Made by a program: the position numbers and the translations under genes. From Apostichopus japonicus (taxonomy: Eukaryota > Echinodermata > Holothuroidea > Aspidochirotida > Stichopodidae), in assembly GCF_037975245.1 (NCBI RefSeq), contig NC_092576.1, forward strand, positions 24,763,611-24,827,610: 64,000 nucleotides of DNA, given 5' to 3'. This document shows positions 28,101 through 43,100 of the stretch, in pieces (position 1 is the first letter of the stretch; every line of letters begins with the position of its first letter). The notes under the pieces were generated by a model that saw only the letters and a list, made by a program, of their open reading frames with translations, searched no databases and was not told the DNA's origin.

Positions 28101-31100
28101 TAACTTTTTTTATTTTTTTTATTTTATTTTTTTTATTAAAGCTAGAGTGAACAATAGCCCATGAAGATTGACATAAGTCAAGAGCTAATATATAGGCTGT
28201 GAGGTACTATATAAGAGAAATCCACATGGGCCAATCAGTGGTTCACAGCAGCTTAGGAACTACTGACGGGTGGGGGGTTGCTGGCCATCTCACCCCAGAA
28301 GCACACCTAAGCAGTGCGGTGGGAGGTGTGCACTATACATGACCTAAACTGAAAGCATCCAACTTCTATATTAACTGTACTGAAATAAATTACTAAATCT
28401 TGGAATTATGAAAACAGTTGGGAGATGTATTCTACCTTCCTTTATAGCTCCTTTTGTGAGCTTAGCTGTTTCTATTATTTTAGGTACCATGTGTGGTTGA
28501 ATAGTAAGTAATGGATTAGCAACTGGTTATACCCCTTCCCCCACCCCATTCACTTTAATACACCAAAGGCAGTCCCTTTTGATCAACCTTTTATGTGTAC
28601 CTGTGTCTCATTTATGAAAAGAATTTGCACTTCTGAATTAATGTACTTACTTATTAGACCATATAATAACCATATATGCAGGAGCATTGGTTAATTTGTA
28701 GAACTCCTACACACTTACAGTACCTATAGATTCATGCTTGGTCTCTAAATAACTACAGCTACTAACACCACACCACTGAGCACATTGTAACTAGAAAATG
28801 TACATAAATCAAACAGCAATAAAAGCACTTATTGTATATGACACATGTATTCATGTACAGACATTATTACCCCCTTACCTCCCCCTCACCCCCACCCCCA
28901 TTCCAACCTATCCACATCACAAGCATACACGGTTTTGCCTTTATTACATACTTAGCTGTTTCTATAGGGTTTTATGACTGTATCATCATTTTTTCCTTTC
29001 TTTTCCATATTCTCAAATCCTGAATTTGAATTACAGATTTCATTGACAACTGTCTGTTCATTTTGATTTTTAAATGCCTTATTTCTGTAAATGGTCTGTT
29101 ATCCACCCAATTAGTGGGACATTTTCATTCTATGCTATACTGTAATACACATGATTCAGATCGCACTCAAAGTGTCAGTATGAGCAGTATGAATGTCATG
29201 GTTCCATCAGATTATAAAGGTTAGAAACTGTTCATACTGTCAGTAGGAGTGCTTTGAAGCATGATATAGGAGGACAGTTTAGAGAGGTAATAGCATGAGA
29301 AAACAGTCCCCACTGGCTGCTGTTATCAGAATGGGGTATTCATCCGTTTGTGATGATAACCTTATATCTGGTGATAAAGTTGTTTAGTTGTGTGCAGTAT
29401 CATTTTTGTTAACATTAACAATTTCGAGGAAGCAATTAACCTTGCACAAGATCGTGATCTACGTGGCGGAGGTTTATCACTGAGCATGTCGGATAGACAA
29501 GACTTAACTTACAACTACTAGTATCATTTTAATGGTACTAATGTATGGCTTTGTTTGCCTGTTGTCAAATTGTAGTAGCCTAGCTCAGTTGTTATGATAC
29601 CTTCCTAACATATTCCAAATAAAGCATATAAGTTGGTATATTCTTGCCGATATGATCAGGCTTAGCAGTTAATATAGTCATTATACTTGTTTGGACAGTT
29701 TACAAGACTCTGAGTTCTTTAACAGTGCATATATATTTCCTGTTCTATAATGATAGTTCCTTTCACAACAAATTTTACTAAAGTCTTCCTCTAATTAATA
29801 ATTATTCAGCATGAGATTAGCTATCTCCACAGGTATCAAATGATCCATAATTTCATTCACCTGTCACCTGCTCTGAGTGTTAAGGCTAACACCTCTAGTA
29901 TATATACCAATGTTGCCTCCAGCAGCTGAATAGTTGACTATCCACTTGTATTCATAGAGCCATTATATTCATCTGATAGTGGTGTATACTGCAGGCATGA
30001 TATATATTCAATAGTTATAGTCTTCATGGTTTGTGGAGGACTGTAGTAGACTGTTATAAAGGTATCATTAACTAAGATATTCCCTGTCGTCGGTGCGTGG
30101 GTTAACCAGTTTTATCACGATACGGTGAGTGACCGTATCACAAACTCTCTCTTCACGGTCCGTAAACTCACGGCATTTCATCAACGACGATCGGAGTCCT
30201 CGAACACCGAAAGGGAGAGGAAATCGAAGGGATGGTTTTGAAACTAAGATCATTCTTTCTGCTTGGAGATCTCAATTTATTTAAATGTCATCGGTGTAGG
30301 TCCTGAATCTGCTGGAAGGGTTATAATATCAATCATGCTTATAAATGCAAGCCTTCAAACGCCAGCCAGTCTTCAAATCGTTTTCCTGCATTGACTATTT
30401 GAATCGTACCGGAGAATCTGGGAATAATTCAAAGGGTAAAAATCTCCAGAAAAGTACTTTTGTGGACTTGACGTTAAATTTTCATGAACATTCTACTGTC
30501 AGGCATGAGACTCTTCCGCGGTTACGCGGATTTCCGATGTTTTTTTTTTTTCATTTTCGCGTTTTTTCTCATAATTCGCGTTTTTTATTATTTTTTATTA
30601 TTTTTTTGATATAATTTTTTTTTTTTTTTTTGCCGAACATGCTGGACTGTGAAGGGAAGGAACACCGAATTTGACCAGTGGTGGAATCAAGTAGCAACAA
30701 AGCAAGCAAAAAAGCCTTTTTTTTGGTTCAAAAAAGCTAATGGATAAATTATACAAGCAGAAATTCCACACTTTTTTGGCGAATTACGTGATGTGATAGA
30801 TTCCATCTAGAGTCCACCATTTTGCATCTAAGCCCTCCTTACCTGACAAAAAATTTCTAAAGGGGAGGGGGACACCCCCTCCCCTTAAACCCCTCCCCTA
30901 GGACGGCGACCGATAAATTTCATTTTTTTTCCCCGGCTCAGTCTCATCCCTGTACTGTGCAGTGGTTGTTATTTAAACAGTAATCTCTATTTGATGCATG
31001 AATAATAGAGTCTTTAAAACTGTTTGAAATAAATGTGTTGTAAACTTGACAAACTAACCAAGCGTAAACATATCACTTTCGACATCTTCTTTAATTTTCC

Positions 31101-34100
31101 TGCTGGGAATTGAAAGCTTGATTTAAATCACAGATGGTAAATTAACTCTAAGGGTTAATCAAAAGAGCCCATTCCTCTCTAAGATAATTGCTACATACTG
31201 GGAAATGACTCAGCCACAACTGTATTTAACACAAGACTGCAATTTCTTCAAAATATTAAGGCACTCACATGGAGGTTTTCACCAATGACCAATGGGTTTG
31301 ATTCATTTCCAAACATTTGTTACCCAAAACAAAACCTGTTTTCATATTAGCATGATAAATATCACATGTAAAACGCCAACTTGAAATTTCGAAACAGAAA
31401 TTTGCTTCCCATTATTTTGAAATAAAGGTTAATTCAGCTACAATTGTAGTATTTTATGATCACAAATCATCCTAAAGTTGATCAAACTCAAGGCAAAAAT
31501 CTGTTGATTTATCTGTTAATTGGGACGGTGATCTTAAAGAAATAACAACGGAACTCTTTTAAAGGAGAAGTATTTGTTGTTTCATGGCCAAGAATCTCTA
31601 CGAGTCCTACATTAAAGGCATTGAAGACTCGCCCCAAACTGCGTGCCCTCTGAAAAAGTTAACTTTCGGTTGCTTGCAAGTGAAGTTTTCTTAACTAGGT
31701 ACAGGTAATATAAAAAAAACCTGCCCCGGCTGAAACAATGCATCTTGTTTCCCGATATTGATGAAGTTTTTTAAATTTATTTTCTAATGATTTTGATCTG
31801 TTTGTTTGAAGGATCAAGATCACTACCAGACCAGTTGGAAAAAGATGAAAGCTGATGACAAAGATTTAATGGTAAGGTGCATCCTGGGTATTAAATTGGC
31901 AATTAACAGAGAGGTATAGGGTCTTCATAGTTATGATACAATGGAGCTATTATTGACATCAAGTGTCATCTTAAGATATGGCAAAGGAAGAACTTGTCAC
32001 TTGTGAGATATATATCACTGTATTTCCTTCCCTTCCTATTAAAGAATCTACAAATAATTTGCCTAGTAACATTAGGCCGCATCAGCTCATGTATGTTGTG
32101 AAGTATAGCTGTGGTAGGATAAGTAAACAAATGATGACACAGATGTGTTCATAGAAAGCATTTTCTACTTGTCATTTGAATGACTAGATATGGGAGGAAA
32201 GCTAGGAGAAACCCCTTCCCCCGACTCCTTCCGCACATACTAATAATATACAATAATAATATATAATAATATAATAAACAACAAGTAATGCCTTTCTCTA
32301 TCATATCAACTGTAGTTATTGTACACTTCAATTGTCCCCAGGAATGTGATATAAAAACCGAAGAAATCCTGCCAGATTCTTTACTCAGCTTCTTTTAAGT
32401 CCATGTATTTACAGGTTTGTATATTCAGTTCATTCTTAATAATTGGTTGCCGTTTTGTTTTCAGAACCAATCCACAGCACAGTGTTACAACTCGCTCAAT
32501 GAATATGTGTTACAACTAGCTGGAACCAATCACACTGAAACAACCATTTGTAATGTTGCTCTGAGTAGGACTGTATCTGTAAGTATATTAACTCACTCAA
32601 CTATGTGTGTGCTGTTACTCCACTCCTAGAGTCATGATGATGTATTAAAAAACATGGTTGTGTGGTACTATTTGTATTTAAGTGACACCAGTTATACCAG
32701 CTTTAGCATGCAGTGTGGTGGAGAAGCAGTGAAATGTATGTATTGTATTTTAGAATCTCCTGCAAGCAGGAACTCGCAAAGAAGCCATCATTGGCTTATC
32801 AATGCCGCAAGCTGACCGTAGTCAGTCCAATTAGATTCATATTTAACTTCCATGATTATGAATTGTCAATTGTCAACAACTCTGTAACTGGACGACATAC
32901 ATTCATCTTGGAGTGACTTGAACTCGGGACCTTATGATTGGAAGGCACTGGCGTTAATCACTGAGCTATTACACTCCTTAACACTTAACCCTCCTGTATA
33001 AAAGTAAGTTGGCCTGACGTCAGGCCAACTTATACTTTTATACATTCTCCTACACAGGCTCTCTAGTGGATAAGCAGTTTGCTAACAGTTTTATTTTATT
33101 TTGACTTAACACTCCTATCACACTGAGCTAACAATCCTAATAAAATAAAATCATATATATTAATATCCCTGCTCAATATTCTGGTTGCAATAGTATGGTT
33201 TACTACTTTAATACATTCATGTAGTTAATTATCTTAAATGACATTCACTATTTCCTATGCTACTGTACCTTGCTACTTTCATAAGGACTTCACTTTCTGA
33301 AATTAACACTATACCAGTGTTACTAGTAGTACTGTACATACCACACTGTGAAGATTGAATGACCTGTCAAGCAGTGGTTAATCTTTCATTCATTTATTTG
33401 TTTTTATCAACTGATGACGTTTATTGCCTCTTTCTGGTTGCCTCCTCCTTACATTGACGTAATATAAGAGAGGAAATGCATTTCAGAGCTTTGAGAGATG
33501 ATGTTTACCGGTCAATTACGACCAACATTGTAAAAGAAGATTGATTCTTCAGATGTATATTATGGACTTTGGACCTTTCTGATAAGTGGATTAATATTGA
33601 GGGATAAAATTACTCTGCGTGGTAATTTCGTCAAGTATCCTATGGTAGCTTAGAAAGGTAACTACGTGATTATATGGAACTGTAAGTATCAACAATGTGA
33701 ACTTGACCCCATCGACACGTACTGTAGTTCACACAATAACATTTGACCATGTAATACTATATCTGTTTAACATTCTTGACTCGATAACACTTGAAAGTAT
33801 CACACTATATTACTGTAACACCTCTCATTGTTAAAATATAACACGATGACACATGAGAGTGTTACACTATTGCAAGTCTTGAAAATATGTCAGTATGTCA
33901 CTGTGACACTTGACAGAATAACACTATAGCACTTGAAAATATGTCAGTATGTCACTGTGACACTTGACAGAATAACACTATAGCAACATGGCACTGGACA
34001 TTGTTGCAATATAACAATATAACACTTGATAAACATGTCACTATATCACACTATCACACTGTGACACCTGACACTATAATACTGTAACACATGACAGTGT

Positions 34101-37100
34101 TAAAATATAACACCATGACACCTGAGAGAGATACGTTATGACACTTAAAAATATGGCAGTATCACACTATAACACTTGACAACTTAACACTATGACACTT
34201 TTTGATAAGTCCTTATAATGTATCTATGTATGTTTGAATGTATTTTAGATCCTGCAAGCAGGAACTCGCGAAAAAGCCATCATTGGCTTATCAAAGCCGC
34301 AAGCTGACAGAAGTCAGTGTCTTAGATTCATATTTAACGTCCATGATTATGAATTGTCAACAACTCTGTAACTGGACGACATACATTAGTCTTGGAGTGA
34401 CTCGAACTCGGGACCTTATGATATGACACTTGAGAACTGCTTTGCACAATGACGCCTATAGCTTATAATATGTCATTATAACACTATATAACACTTGACA
34501 ATATTACACTTGACTTTAATGCTATGACAATTGGCAACTTTAACACTTGACACTTTCTAAGTTATATGCTATGACACTTTAATAACAATATTTACTATAG
34601 CACTTGAAAGTATTACATTACTATACTACTATGACCAGGGAGTTGTTATGGAAACAACTCCCTGCTATGACCCTTGACAGTATTATGTACTATTTGTGAG
34701 GATACGCTGGCAATAATAAGCAGAAGAGGGTGCTAATGACTACCACCGCTTGTTCTGGTGGCCAAGTGGTTTATTGAATTGATTTAAATTGATTTATTTG
34801 TTTTTCACATGTAAATAATACAGTGTGAAGGAAGTCTTCCAAAAAGCGTACAACAGCTCAACAAAGTAGAAGACTCCCTGGAAGACTACTGAAAGACTCC
34901 CTAGAAGAGACTCCCTTTATTACTTCTTTTCTCACATAGCATGTTCAAGAGATTAGGTCAAAACTACAATAAAAAAAATAAAAAATTAAGAAAAACTACC
35001 AAAACAAAGAGGACGGTGCAGTACCTTCAGGTGGTTCCTCTCAACCACGTTTTAAAAAACGGCATCTGCAGTAGTAAACTCTATACATTTGAAACAACAG
35101 AGCGTTAATGTGTCTTGTCAATTATAATGTAGGCTATAAAGCATGTCCTTGTGCAGCAATGAACGCCGAAAGGGACAAATGTACAATCAAAACATCATGG
35201 CTCCCTGTCCGAATTGCACTACATATTCATATTATGACAATATGACACTATAATATATATGATACTATGTATGATACTATGATGATGTATGATACTATGA
35301 TACTATATATATTGAACATTTAATTTGTACTTATATCTATGTATGTATTCATACACATATATATATTTTGTTTTTTCTTTTCTTTTCTTTCTTCAGGGAG
35401 TCTTCCACATTGTTAAGCTTCTAAGCTTTATGGAAGACTTCCCTCCACTTTGTACTTTTGTGGCAAACAAATAAAAAAAAATAAATAAAAAAAAAATAAT
35501 AGTGCATCACATCTTTACATGACGTCACTTCTAGCATCACAGCATCACATGGTAACACTTGTAACTGTGATAGAATTATACATAGATTTGTCAATGTACG
35601 TATCATTAGAATTGTCACTCTTGCTGTTGGGATTTCCCTAGAGAGCAATATATAACATGTTCAAGGACATTTGGTAGTTGAGTAAGAATATCAACGGATA
35701 TTGATTAGAATTGATCGGGTTTTCTACAGTATAGTCTCGATGCACCATTTGTATACATAACAATTACATCCCCTAAAGCGTCCTAGATTTTAATTTATGC
35801 GATCATTGGATTTGACTGGGCACCTGCATCGGTTTCTGCATCAGTCATCAATTAGGAAACCCCAGTGGGTTCAGTTTGGAATGGATGGCTGTAAGATATC
35901 ATTAGATCAGTCATCTCTACAAAATAAATGTCAACGTTGTCTGTGATGGCAGTACATTAACTATAATAGCCGATAAATCTGAAAGGTTAAATCATTAAGA
36001 ACATCTCGATATTATCCAGGTTGGAATACTATTGTGTGTTGTGTGATCGGCTGAGAGTTTTGTTGATATTAATTGAATGTGCAATCGATAAGACTGCAGA
36101 CTCATCATCAGCTCTGTAAACTTAATGCAGAATCTTGTAACCTCTTTTCAATCAGAAGAAAGCACAAGTCAAAAATGATGAATCAGTCCAGTACCAGAAT
36201 TTCACAATTTTAGCCGCTTGCTAGTAAATTCTAGTGCATTGAGTTCCCAGTTGCATTTTTGCTTGAATTAGTACAACAAGTAGCATTAATGTTGCACTGG
36301 CAGCAAACAGGCCAGTGCACTTTTGTTCAACATAACAAACAGCGAAATCCACTGTCGATCATGTAACCAGTATAAAGCCTTTTTTTGTGGCCTGAGTACC
36401 ATGCTGTTAACCTTTAATATATAAGAAGACTATAATAAGTCATTGAAGCTATTAAACCAAATCTCAGAGTAAATTATAGTTAGCATTTTACACATATATA
36501 TCCACATTTTGTGTCATGCATACTAACAGGTTGCTTGATGTTCATTTTTTTACTAGGATCTTGAGGCAATCCAGTGTGACATTCAGGAAGCAATAGCTTT
36601 CAGCCTAAACAGATATGCAAGACTCTTCCAAGCACAGGTAAAATTCATCAATTCTGGGTCACAAAGGAGTCAATAAAATATGACTAGTTAATTTATAAAA
36701 TGACTAGTTAATGTAAGATTAATTTTAATACTTATTTTAAGGAGTGTCAAATTTTCCACTCTACTGCTGGGGTTGCATGGTAGCTGTAAGCAGCAAACAA
36801 GGTCGCAGCTGGCTAGTTGGGTGAGGTTTCTGAAAGTGTAACTTCTACACTAACAGGATGATAAAGATATTTGTTAGCTGATACACTGCCATATAAACTC
36901 CCCTCTAGAGTTAGTAGCTGATACAGTCTCATGTGTACACTCCCCTCTAGAGTTAGTAGCTGATACACTCTCATGTGTACACTCCCCTCTAGAGTTAGTA
37001 GGTGATACAGTCTCATGTGTACACTCCCCTCTAGAGTTAGTAGGTGATACAGTCTCATGTGTACACTCCCCTCTAGAGTTAGTAGGTGATACAGTCTCAT

Positions 37101-40100
37101 GTGTACACTCCCCTCTAGAGTTAGTAGCTGATACAGTTTCATGTGTACACTCCCTTCTAGAGTTAGTAGGTGATACACTCTCATGTGTACACTCCCCTCT
37201 AGAGTAAGTAGCTGCATCACTCTCATGTGTACACTCCCCTCTAGACTTCTGGTTTATGACTAAGGTAGAATAAAATGATAGGCTAAAGACCATCTTAACC
37301 TTTAAAATTTTTAGAAGGTGATGATCGCATTTATATTTTGATGACATCGATAAGTGTAACACAGAGTCACATTTCCATTACTGCAGTCTATTTGGGATGC
37401 TGTTTATAAACCAAACCTCATTTTCAGCCAGCAAAAAAGAGACCATTAGTGTAATTGTGTTTGAGCTTTCATCACCAATTTTCTTGAAATACTGATAGAA
37501 TGGCCATAAAATTTTGTTTTTTATTAAGATAATATTTGGACTTTCACTTAAGTTTGATTTTAGTGTTGGTATTAGGGGAAATGTTTATGAAAATGGCTTT
37601 TTTCCCCCCTGATTTTTGTCAGAGCCTCTTATTAGCTATAAATTTGTAGCTTGCATTGTGAATCAGCTTCTATTACACCGTTTGAACCTGCTACTGTAGC
37701 CATTTCTCTCCTTCTATATTACCTTTCATTACAAGAGTTAACTCATTACAAAGGTACCATGGTTTTTTATTAATGTTAATGATGGGATGATTATGTTACA
37801 TCTTTATCTTCAAGATGATTGTATTCTCCCTTGTGACTGGACCATAAATGTTTATACATGAATAAAGCTATCTAATACAATACAAGGCATGTCCAGAGTG
37901 ATCCAGTTGGCATGGTAACTAAAATTTTGTTATTTACAGAGCTCCCAACTGACCCGCAATATCGCGGGTTGGACCTGCATTCTAACACCCAAACCCGCTG
38001 ACCCGAGCAAAAAAACCTGCATTGTAATTGTCAAGTATACATAAAAAAAAATTGAATCAAATTTTGACTTAACAACCATCATTTCTTCAGCATTTAGCAT
38101 AATAGAGTATAAAACCTCCTTTACAGCATCATTTGAACCTCAAATTAGCCTATAATTCTTTTCATTGGGGCGAGCAGCGAACATTTTCATGCCACAGGAA
38201 AGAATGAATTATCACCTACTATTCAATTTATTGATGTTACACACAAAAAAATGCATATTTCTCAGAAAATTTTGGGTGACAATAGCCTTTCTTAGTGCCA
38301 CCATTTTACATGTAGGCATCACCAGGATTCCAAAAAAAATTCAAAAGTGGAGGGGGGGCACCCCCTCCCCTTATACCCCTCCCCCAGGACGGCGATTCAT
38401 TGCATGGACCAGCATTTGCCTTCTCAAGAGTTGGGAGCTATGTATTTATTCATGGAAAAGTCAACCGATGATAAAGGGACCTCAGATACTTCTCAATCTT
38501 ACTCGTCAAGCATTTCGATTTATAAGGCTTTGATAGCTTGCATGGTTTGACGCTAAAGTCTGTAAAAAATGGAAATATTTTATTACTGCCCGCAGGAGAA
38601 TTTGGTTTCTGTAATCCTTTTAGACAGTCTAGTAAACCATCATGTGGATTTCTTTTTGAAAGCATAATAAGCCTTAGATTGTTCTTTCTTAGCTTTTGGA
38701 GCAAGCTAACAGGTTGGACGGCCTGATCGGCTCCACAAAGAAGGCCAATCATCTACAGGTATCCCAGGACCTATCTGTGCTCACACAGATCCCCAGACCG
38801 GAATCTAAAATCTTTGAATTCTACATAGTCGACCCGGCAACCGATCAAGAAGGGGTACGTCCTAAGCTACAGATTACTGCAGTGTCACTGTGTTTACTGC
38901 ATTATCTTCTATTGCTGTTTATGAAGATATTACAATACTAAATTCAATTATGCTAGTGTTTTGTTTTAATACAAATACATTTAATTGCAATGAGTATTTT
39001 TCTAACTGGTCACTTTTAGAACTGCTTTGAAAATTTATTATTTTAGAATCGTTTTTACTGCTTTATTGACTGTGTTTTAATTTGCATTATGCATACTACA
39101 TTTGGAAACTATTTACTTAATTGTTAGCATTTCAAAAAATGTTTTTACTACGTTTAGGGTTCTATTTTTTATCGTTTAGTATTGGGTGTTTATTACTATC
39201 TGTTTTAGTCTTTTACAATATTTGTCTTACTGTACTATAGTTTCTCATACTTATTTAATATTTAATTATTGACTATGATTTAATCTTTTGTGTATTCTTT
39301 TTTTTTAAACTATTTTACTATAAATACATATTTCTGAATTTTGTTTGGACTATTTGCATTTAGGGCTGTAATTATTATCATTTAGTACGGGTGTTTTTAA
39401 TATGGTTGCTTTAGGCTTTTACATTTTGTGCCTTATTGGTTCTATATATATTTAGGTTTCTTGTTACTATTTGTTTCTAGGTTTTACATTTGTTAAGCGC
39501 TTTGAGCAGCCTTATTTAATTCAATTTGCCTGAACTTGAGAATTTAGGGAAATGGTTATGACCTTAAAGTTTTCTGTTGTGATTTGCTAGCAATTCTCTC
39601 CTGGTTATTTATGGATTGAGTACATTTTCTTCTGTACGTTGGTCACCTTTGTCACCTGGCTATTAAAACACACCAGCCTTTGATCCACTTTGGTTGTCCT
39701 GCGTACATGTCACTGGCTATTTCTCTGATTTATTGTATTTCAAGGTGGATTTTAAGAACAATAAGTTGGTGCTGAACACAATGACAGAGGCAGGACTGAA
39801 GCAGAGATACAATCATTTAACACAGCAGGTGAGCTTGTATGGAAGGCCATGCAGATTATATTATTATATATATATATATGTATGAGAGAAGCAGCACAGA
39901 CCAGGTAGGCGGGATCAAGTAATAGACCTATGTTTAGGTGTCTACAAGTGAATGGTGACATGTAGTCTTAAAGGGTTTGAAGACTCGGGCATAAAGAAAC
40001 GTCTGATGCCAGTAATCTGACCTAGTTTGGAATGAGGTGTAACAGAAGTGTTAGACACCACCATCGATCCCAGAAAATACACACACAGCTTGCTACCGTC

Positions 40101-43100
40101 GGTAATTAGACACTATATAGTGTACAGTCAATACATGCAGCTACGGTGGATGCCCACAACACAGTGTACATAGCAGAGATGGACATCTTAGCAGGGAGTT
40201 GTTATGGAACTCCCTGATCTCGGGTCCAAATAAAAGATAACAAGGTATCACGTTTCATTACTGTCTGCATTTTGTAGAGGCAAGAAAAAACTTCACTTGC
40301 AAGCAACGGAAAGTTAACATTGTCAGAGGGCGGCAAACGGTTTGGGGCGAGTCTTCAATGCCTTTAACTGCATCATGGTGTAATGTACAGAGACTGGTTA
40401 TTTTATATATAGATGAGAGAGTAATAGATGTTTAGGTGTCTACAAATAAAATGATGGCATAAAATCTTGTGCTATTTGTGAGTTTCGGTTCTTGTAATCA
40501 GCAAGATCTATTCAGAGGAGACATAGAATCAATTTGAAGGAAGAGAAATTACTCTCCCTTAACTTAATAATCTTGAAAAATGATTTACTCTGCATCTGCT
40601 CAACCTGAGGACCATTGAAGGTTGCATCCTTGCCTCCTAGTGTTGTAAACCCCCTCACCACCCACTCAACTATTTAGTCTGGTTAACACTATTGACATGG
40701 TTTCCCTTGGTTCCCTTTATCTCAATGTATCTGTTCAGATACTTGGCAGCACCACAGGCTAGCATTTATTTCATGTCGTTAGAATCCAAGGGATGCAGTG
40801 CTACGATTTGGTCAATATCAATAAATATCGTACACTGTCGGGCAGTAAACTCCTGCTGGTAGTCGAGTTATCTCTAACGGTACTTGTCATTTCATATGAA
40901 CAGTCATTATGTGACGTGGAATACCAGCTATACTGTACTTGTTTCATTTCCCAGATTCGAGAGCAGGAGATGTCTGTGTCTGCCTCTCGGGATTCTCTTA
41001 CTCATCTTAGGAAACTACTTGAGAGGTCAGTCCATCTTCATCTTTCTCAATTGTTTCTTATCGGAAAGTTTCCATCCACAAGTTTTGACGTGACCCTCTC
41101 TCTGTCAGCATCCCATGGTTATGATGGAATGCCATTAGTGACCTCGTCCATGGCTTCAAAGCTATCAGACTCACAGAGTTTAACCTGCTGGTGTCATGAA
41201 TACGGAATCCTTTCGTTTTTTTTTTTGCTATTCTCGAAGGGAAATCATTGTACCATCTCCAAAGCTGCCAGAAAGACCAAAAATTAACCGTCATATATTT
41301 TCCAACTTACATTCCTTCTATCCACACTACACTTATTATGTGTACTACTCCCTCTCTGAAATATCCCACTGGTAACTAAGGCCAGGTCATGAATAAACAT
41401 GAGGAGAGTAGTCTCATCATTCATCAAGTATTTACACCGTTTGGAACTGTGAGTGTGCAATCATCAGTTAAGTTGTGCACCGTTAACAATCGCGGCACCA
41501 ACTCACAGTTGGATTTGTATGTTCAATGTACGTACACATTACTTAGGCCTATACGTATTCATGAACCATATGATCTTTCATATGCTTTGTGTCAGTTTCT
41601 TATCCTAATATTGTAACTTACAATGCAATCAATAATATTGCCCTTTTTGTTTTTAGCTGGAGAGGAAATACTGTTCTCTTGTGTGATTTCTATTATAATA
41701 TAATACATTAATTTTCCATCTACTTTGGTTTATCAACCTTGAAATTGTTGTCTTTGATTAATAGTCAGAAGTCTACGGAGAAGGCCTCTGCCGTGGCAAA
41801 GATATTGTCTGACATTCACAAAGTTAAGAACAACATTCGTAGTCAGGAAGTATTCCTTGGCCTTCATAGGACTCAGGTAAGTGTGATTGATAGGTGACGG
41901 TATTACATTGGAGTGTATAGCCTAGTGGTTAACGCAGGCGTCTCCCAGTCATGAGATCCCCGGTTCGATTCCCCGCCGACAGCAAGGTGTGTCGTCTGGC
42001 AAGGGTGTTCTTCAATAACAACTTCCCGACATGGACGTTAAATGGATGTGTGCCGAGAGATTGGCCTCGGTCAGCTTGCGAGTCTATAAGCCTCCATGGC
42101 TTCTTTCGTGAGTTCCTGCTTGCGGGAAGATACATACACACATACATACATTCTGGTCATTCTACATAATACTATCACCCATGCTTTAGGTTTGATATGA
42201 AAAAAAAAACAATCTATCATTTTTAATTTGACCATTTTTTTTTCTTCAAATTTGACAGTTCTTTTGATTACTGGTTGCTTTTTATAGGCCTAAGTGTTTA
42301 TTGCAAGTATTTTGATAAGTATTGGAACAACAAAAACATGTGGAGAAATAAATCAAATTGATTTAAAGATCTGCATTCATAATTGGTCAATGTAGGAGGG
42401 TAATTACTTTATACTTCCATCAATTATTATTATACAGTACTCTCATCCAAGGGCGGCGGAAGCACTTTTAATCTGGGGGGGGGGGCACCGACATCAAAGG
42501 GAACTTTGCAGAAATACGATTGGACTGATGCAGCCTTATATTTAGTACCCTTTATAACTCCATCAAAGCCCCCCTCCCCCCTCCTCAAGGAAAATAAACG
42601 TACTAGCACTGCAATATCCAATGTGCAAATTGGGAAACAAGGAACAAGTTTTCTTTTGAGACAAAATGAGGTGAAATCATACTAGTTGCTAATGTAGGAA
42701 TCTTCCAAATTATATTTTTTTTCTTGTTAATATCTTAACAATTTTTTTCCATTCGAAATAGCTTTGAGTTTGACCCACAGAAATTCATTAAAAGTTAGGG
42801 GCATAGCCAGGATTTGCAAAGTTGTATGCACGACTATCTGAGCGGAGCGCCACCATCGGTTGGCGCAGAGCGTACAAGAAAATTTTTGGTTTTACAAACC
42901 CCTCAGATGGCCGGAAACTGCCCTTCCCGAGTGTTCATTCTGGTTCCCTGGCCTCTTGCTGACTTGAGACACCTCAATTGTTATGTAGAAAATGGGCACA
43001 TTTTTAACCTTAGGAAAAGTGGGGGGGGCACGTGCCCCCCCCCCCCGGTTCCGCCGCCCTTGCTCTCATGAATAATTGTTAGTTTATAGTCTTATGTATC

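Noticed and set aside
29440-29485. EEAINLAQDRDL as the end of a retroposon ORF
   Set aside because: The resemblance is about 12 residues long with no supporting sequence on either side.
38165-38533. 122-codon + strand frame
   Set aside because: It lies mainly within the MITE at 37937-38442 and has no recognisable domain.
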